NCBI GenBank assembly: GCA_041605955.1
Contig: JBFIXI010000064.1
Span: 1 to 24,602 of the forward strand
DNA from: JAHEJX01 sp041605955
Lineage (GTDB): Bacteria > Actinomycetota > Acidimicrobiia > Spongiisociales > UBA5794
Direction: 5' to 3'
DNA length: 24,602 bases
Both the position numbers and the translations under genes were made by a program. A model generated the notes under the pieces. It saw only the letters and a list, made by a program, of their open reading frames with translations, was not told the DNA's origin and did not search any database. Numbering within the stretch: position 1 is the stretch's first letter; the number at the start of each line of letters is the position of its first letter. Shown here piece after piece: positions 21,315 to 24,602 of this stretch.

Positions 21315-22244
21315 ATGATGGAAGACCCGGGGCTCTACGAGTATTGGCCGTATGAGCACCGACCGAGAATCGAGTGGCCCGACGGTGCGCAATTGGCCTT
21401 CTGGGTCGCACCCAACATCGAGTTCTACGAGCTCGATCCGCCTCCCAACCCCTATCGAACACCGTGGCAGCGGCCCATCCCCGACGTCCCCGGCTATTCG
21501 TACCGAGATTATGGCAACCGGGTTGGCAACAGAAGGCTCGCCGCCGTGCTCGATCGCTACAACGTCAGAGCTTCAGTGTCTCTCTCGGTGGCGATCTGTG
21601 AGCAGCATCCCGAGCTGATCGAGATGGGCGCCGAGCGCAACTGGGAATTCTTCAGCCACGGCATCTACAACACCCGGTACTCGTACGGCATGAATGAGAA
21701 CCAGGAGCGCGAGATCATTCGCGATGCCCTGCAGACGATCGAGCGGCACACCGGCAAACCGTGTGCCGGCTATCTGGCCCCGTCGCTCACCCACACCGAA
21801 CGAACCATCGACCTCTTTGCGGAGGAGGGCGGGCTCTACACATGCGATCTCTTCCACGACGACCAGCCCACCCCGCTGACGCTGCGGTCGAATCGCAAGT
21901 TCGTGTCGATTCCGTACTCACTGGAGTTGAACGACTCGATCACAGTCGCGGTCAGCAAGGTCGAGCCGAGACGCTGGGGAAACATGATCAAGCGGAGCTT
22001 CGACCGCCTTCATCGGGAGGGCGAGGAATCCGGAACCGTGTTGTGCGTGCCCGTTCATGGATACCAGGTCGCGCAGCCCCATCGGTTGGCAGCGTTCGAG
22101 GAGGCGATCGACTACATCACCGGCCACGACGCCGTCTGGGTGACCACTGGGCGCGAGATCGCCGAGTGGTACATCGATCACCATTGGGACACGGCCGTCG
22201 CCGACATCGCCTCGAGACAGGGAGGTGTCGGCCATGACGCTTGA
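21315..22244 (+). CDS. NodB-fold (polysaccharide deacetylase/PuuE allantoinase-like) amidohydrolase, copy 1
   Basis: A 309-residue protein of the polysaccharide-deacetylase superfamily, closest in pattern to PuuE-type allantoinases and related cyclic-amide hydrolases. It has no signal peptide, so it is cytoplasmic and unlikely to act on wall polysaccharide. Seen are the PuuE-type YGNRVGNRRLAAVLDRYNVRAS (66-87), His115 in FFSHGIYNTRY, GYLAPSLTHTERTIDLFAEEG (152-172), the HDDQP motif (181-185) and SIPYSLELNDS (198-208). GGAGGAGG sits eight bases before ATG 21315; the open frame upstream to 21153 is not family-like. The 207-bp gap before it may carry its own promoter, but none is clear. The substrate is unknown; opening of a ring amide or imide is inferred. 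Confidence 0.85.
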   Translation: MMEDPGLYEYWPYEHRPRIEWPDGAQLAFWVAPNIEFYELDPPPNPYRTPWQRPIPDVPGYSYRDYGNRVGNRRLAAVLDRYNVRASVSLSVAICEQHPELIEMGAERNWEFFSHGIYNTRYSYGMNENQEREIIRDALQTIERHTGKPCAGYLAPSLTHTERTIDLFAEEGGLYTCDLFHDDQPTPLTLRSNRKFVSIPYSLELNDSITVAVSKVEPRRWGNMIKRSFDRLHREGEESGTVLCVPVHGYQVAQPHRLAAFEEAIDYITGHDAVWVTTGREIAEWYIDHHWDTAVADIASRQGGVGHDA

Positions 22245-23160
22245 CGACAGCTACCTCGACTATCCCAATCGCTCCTACGGGATGGATCACGAGCGCTATC
22301 CCTGGGAGATGCTTCAAGACCGTCCGCCGGTGTCCTGGCCCGGCGGCGCCACGCTGGCCGTCTGGATCAACGTAGGTCTCCCCTACTACCCCCTGAACCA
22401 GTCGGACGTGCCCTTTGCTCCGCCGTTCGGGATGAGGACCGTATACCCCGATCTCCGCCATTACAGCTTGCGGGAGTACGGCCATCGGGTTGGTGTCTTT
22501 CGCTTCTTCGATGCCCTCGATGACGCCGGCGTGCGGGCAACGTTTGCGGTGTCGGCACGCCTTGCCCAGCGGTACCCATATCTCGCAGAGCGGCTCGCGG
22601 CGAGGAACGATGAGGTCGCCTGCCACGGCTGGTCGATGAGCCATCCTCACCACAGCGCTCTCGATGCCGCGGTCGAAGAAGACCTGGTGGCTCGATCTCT
22701 CGAGGTGCTGGGTCGGGCCACCGGGCGGGACATTGTGGGGTGGCTGAGCCCCGGCAAATCGCAGAGTCACCGTACTCCGGATCTGCTTACCGCCCACGGG
22801 GTGCGGTACATGTGCGACTGGGTAAACGACGATCTGCCGTACTGGTTTTCCACCGAGAACGGCCCCATCGTCTCGATGCCGCTGTCGACCGAGCTCGAAG
22901 ACTCGAACATCATCGCCGGCTCGCTGCACAGCGTCTCGGAGTACGTTGACCAGGTGGCCGACGCCTTGGATCTACTCCATGCCGAGTCGACCGACAGCGG
23001 TGGACGAATGCTCGCTCTGTCGATGCACCCGTGGCTGCTCGGCCAACCACACCGTATCGCAGCGCTCGAAGAGATCCTCGCCATGCTCACTAACCGGGAA
23101 GGCGTCTGGATCGCGACCGCTTCAGAGATCGTCGAGGCGTGGGAGACCCAGCAGCCCTGA
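22234..23160 (+). CDS. NodB-fold (PuuE allantoinase-like) amidohydrolase, copy 2
   Basis: A 308-residue paralogue of the preceding protein, overlapping it by 11 bp. GGAGG (22221-22225) is eight bases from ATG 22234, and this is preferred over GTG 22225. Shared family blocks are EYGHRVGVFRFFDALDDAGV (81-100), His131 in VACHGWSMSHPHH, GWLSPGKSQSHRTPDLL (169-185), WVNDDLPY (196-203) and SMPLSTELEDS (214-224). The substrate-facing blocks differ clearly from copy 1 (SHGIYNTRY against CHGWSMSHP, HDDQP against NDDLP). The two may therefore act on different compounds or form an unequal pair. The 230 bp after it hold no gene I can support. Confidence 0.85.
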   Translation: MTLDDSYLDYPNRSYGMDHERYPWEMLQDRPPVSWPGGATLAVWINVGLPYYPLNQSDVPFAPPFGMRTVYPDLRHYSLREYGHRVGVFRFFDALDDAGVRATFAVSARLAQRYPYLAERLAARNDEVACHGWSMSHPHHSALDAAVEEDLVARSLEVLGRATGRDIVGWLSPGKSQSHRTPDLLTAHGVRYMCDWVNDDLPYWFSTENGPIVSMPLSTELEDSNIIAGSLHSVSEYVDQVADALDLLHAESTDSGGRMLALSMHPWLLGQPHRIAALEEILAMLTNREGVWIATASEIVEAWETQQP

Positions 23161-23390
23161 GACCTGATCCAGCGGCAAGACCCCAGAAGGCAAGACACAT
23201 CGTTTACCTTCGGCGGTTCCCAGAATGCCGAAGCTCTCACATGAAGGACACGTCACCGCCCCCCTTGGCAGAACCTGTCGGGCTCGGGCTCGTCGTTGCG
23301 GGAGTATGAGACGGCTCAAGGCCTTGGACCCTAGGCACTGCTTCGCCGACGAGGCACAGTATCAAGGCGCGCCGCTCAAAGGAGACACCC

Positions 23391-23894
23391 ATGTCCGCTA
23401 CTACTGAGGAGGTGTGGGAGGCGCTGGACCATGCGATCTTCGGCGTCCTGGCCTTCGTGAACCGTGACGGCCATCCCAGGACCGCAGGCGTGTGCTACGT
23501 GGTCGATCGCCGATCCATTCTCATCAGCTCCGACAGGGCGACCTGGAAGGTGCGCCACATCGCCGCCAACCCCAAGGTGTCGATGACCGTCACAGTGCCG
23601 AAGCGCGTCCCCTTCCTACCCTTCATCAAGGTCCCGGCTGCCACCATCACTTTCCAGGGTGAAGCCGAGCTGCTCGAAATCGGCGACATCGATTCATCGG
23701 TCTTCGCGCGTCTGCCGCGGGGCAAGGAGCGCGACCCTGCGGTGCTCGAGAGCACGACCATCATTCGGATCATCCCGCGTGGCCAGTTCGTGACCTATGG
23801 CATCGCCATGCCGATCACCCAGATGCGCAAGCACGAGGAAGCCCATGGACGGACCCCGTGCGGGACCGGGAACGAGGTCCTGGAAACCCGTTGA
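23391..23894 (+). CDS. Pyridoxamine 5'-phosphate oxidase-like flavin/F420-binding protein
   Basis: A 167-residue split-barrel protein. AFVNRDGHPRTAGVCYVVD (20-38), ILISSDRATWKVRHIAANPKVSMTVTV (43-69) and ITFQGEAELLE (86-96) are the usual strands of the PNPOx-like superfamily, which binds FMN, F420 or haem. The C-terminal part after about 145 (HEEAHGRTPCGTGNEVLETR) is not family-like. GGAG lies six bases before ATG 23391, giving a good start. It follows the amidohydrolases after 230 bp and may be transcribed alone. In actinomycetes such proteins often use F420, which would fit the LLM oxidoreductase gene nearby, but the cofactor cannot be decided here. Confidence 0.8.
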   Translation: MSATTEEVWEALDHAIFGVLAFVNRDGHPRTAGVCYVVDRRSILISSDRATWKVRHIAANPKVSMTVTVPKRVPFLPFIKVPAATITFQGEAELLEIGDIDSSVFARLPRGKERDPAVLESTTIIRIIPRGQFVTYGIAMPITQMRKHEEAHGRTPCGTGNEVLETR

Positions 23895-24148
23895 TGGCGG
23901 CCCGCACTGCGACCGTGCCGCGGCGAGTCGGCGTGCAGGCAATGACGGTGGGCTGTGCCCGATTTGATCATCCGTCCCATTATGAGATGTTCTCTAACGA
24001 CTCCGTTTGGGCCAGATTCGAACATGGGCCCGGCAGGACCCGAACCTATCAAGCTCCGCCGCGAGCAACGCAGCTTGCCGCCTCGCGGCGACAGTCGCGC
24101 ATTTCCGCCGGCGACGTGAGCCGCGCCGTGCACAACTCTCGAGTCTCT

Positions 24149-24168
24149 GGGCCTAATTGGACAGAACG
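24149..24168 (+). repeat. Imperfect direct repeat, copy 1
   Basis: GGGCCTAATTGGACAGAACG matches 24427-24446 at 18 of 20 positions. Similarity resumes after a gap of about 12 nt, with GAGCTGC following both copies. The two copies bracket the membrane-protein relic. They could be ends of a small mobile element. Confidence 0.6.
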
Positions 24169-24203
24169 GATCGTTGAGCTGCCTTGGGCGCCCCCGGCGC
24201 GCG

Positions 24204-24430
24204 CTAGATCAGCGGTGAGGGTGCGGCCGCCAGGATCATGAACCATCCGCCGAGTGCTATCAGCACGTAGCCACTCCACTTCCTCACGAGGGCCCGGCCA
24301 TGCGTACGGCTCGCAACGATTCCCCGGTGGCGACACTCACACCGACGGACGCCGATGCGATCAAAAGGGTGAACACGCTGATGGCGGCGGCAAACGACAC
24401 AATGTGGCGGATGTGCTCACCGCAGTGGGC
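24204..24430 (-). pseudogene. Relic of a membrane protein C-terminus, frameshifted and truncated
   Basis: On the minus strand from 24430 one frame reads EHIRHIVSFAAAISVFTLLIASASV and runs to a TGA at 24284-24286. The next frame carries LVRKWSGYVLIALGGWFMIL and stops with TAG at 24204-24206. Both are long hydrophobic helices, and the junction is explained by one missing base near 24290. The pattern resembles the last helices of CcdA/LysE-like transporters, but I cannot name the family with certainty. The upstream side is cut at the direct repeat, where an in-frame TAG lies at 24431-24433. Confidence 0.4.
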
Positions 24431-24446
24431 CTAACAGGACAGAACG
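24427..24446 (+). repeat. Imperfect direct repeat, copy 2
   Basis: GGGCCTAACAGGACAGAACG, partner of 24149-24168 at a distance of 278 bp in the same orientation. It lies about 30 bp from the presumed end of the second IS110 element and directly at the cut end of the membrane-protein relic. Confidence 0.6.
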
Positions 24447-24493
24447 CGAGCCAGCTTGGTCGGCTGAGCTGCGCAGATTGGCTCCTCTCTGTG

Positions 24494-24602
24494 TCAAGTG
24501 GTTTGCCTGGCGTCGTTGACGAGTTGGCGGTAGATGGCGTCGGAGACGCGTCGTTTGAGGCAGCGGAGGGCTTCTTTGCGGCTCTTGCCTTCGCTGAGTT
24601 TG
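24494..24602 (-). CDS. IS110-family transposase, C-terminal end (continues beyond the window)
   Basis: The last 35 codons of a transposase read from the window edge to TGA 24494-24496. The peptide KLSEGKSRKEALRCLKRR, then VSDAIYRQLVNDARQTT, aligns with the C-terminus of the left transposase (KEGKTMGEIARILKRYVAREIFKHL) and is the typical IS110 ending. The two are different elements, as the sequences differ clearly. The TGA lies inside CTTGACAC, the same 8-mer found in the right end of the left element. The right boundary is probably near 24476-24480, after GAGGAGCC on the minus strand. The N-terminus, and whether the gene is intact, lie outside the window. Confidence 0.75.
   Translation of the reverse strand, partial: KLSEGKSRKEALRCLKRRVSDAIYRQLVNDARQTT

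Larger units (their letters stand above)
23895..24493. other. Decayed intergenic region of about 600 bp
   Basis: No intact gene is seen. The first 250 bp hold only unsupported open frames and a short tRNA-T-arm-like segment at 24025-24050. The remainder contains two imperfect direct repeats, a membrane-protein relic between them, and the presumed right end of the second IS110 element (about 24476-24493). Confidence 0.6.

Noticed and set aside
21280..21350. 11-bp repeat AGTATTGGCCG at 21280 and 21340
   Set aside because: Short, with no similarity outside the 11 bases; one copy is inside coding sequence. Taken as chance.
23225..23407. Small open frame between the hydrolase pair and the PNPOx-like gene
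   Set aside because: It overlaps the start of the PNPOx-like gene, has no Shine-Dalgarno and no recognisable motif.
24000..24060. Complete tRNA gene
   Set aside because: A GTTCGAATC-like loop and a T-arm-like hairpin are visible, but no anticodon arm, D-arm or matching 5' acceptor strand can be built.

Overview
The window is high-GC DNA from an actinomycete-like bacterium. Three things point to Actinomycetota, possibly Acidimicrobiia: a gene for an F420-type luciferase-like monooxygenase, the Thr-rich linker after the lipobox of the binding protein, and frequent GTG/TTG starts with ATGA-type gene overlaps. It reads as an accessory catabolic region with an IS110-family transposase at each edge, in opposite orientation: a frameshifted one at the left (174-1230, +) and the C-terminal end of another at the right (24494-24602, -).

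Minus-strand arm (11108 down to 1592): two tandem Asp/Glu/hydantoin-racemase-like proteins, an NTF2-like small protein and an unusual SDR form one tightly overlapping unit. A gap of about 110 bp with a plausible promoter follows. Next come an acylating aldehyde dehydrogenase, a 3-hydroxyacyl-CoA dehydrogenase, a thiolase, an acyl-CoA dehydrogenase and an NDP-forming acyl-CoA synthetase. This is a CoA-dependent carboxylic-acid module, but no enoyl-CoA hydratase is visible in it.

Plus-strand arm: a fumarate-reductase-like flavoprotein (11138-12538) diverges from the minus arm across only 29 bp. It converges on a frameshifted F420-dependent LLM oxidoreductase (12527-13395, -). An IclR regulator (13664-14428) follows, with a perfect 20-bp palindrome just downstream of a -35/-10-like pair. 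Then comes a complete polar-amino-acid-type ABC importer: lipoprotein binding protein, two permeases and an ATPase. The next genes are an isochorismatase-type amidohydrolase, the large and small subunits of an aconitase-family hydro-lyase, a PEP-mutase/isocitrate-lyase-family lyase, two overlapping PuuE/NodB-type amidohydrolases and a PNPOx-like flavin protein.

My reading of the plus arm is an import-and-degradation route for a small N-containing molecule. NodB-fold hydrolases would open a cyclic amide or imide, the isochorismatase-type enzyme would remove ammonia from the half-amide, the aconitase-type enzyme would hydrate the resulting unsaturated diacid, and the lyase would split the substituted malate into pyruvate and a short acid. 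The minus arm could then process short acids or aldehydes as CoA esters. The order of steps and the substrate are inference; only the families are seen. The last 700 bp is decayed DNA: a membrane-protein relic between two imperfect direct repeats, then the second IS110 end.
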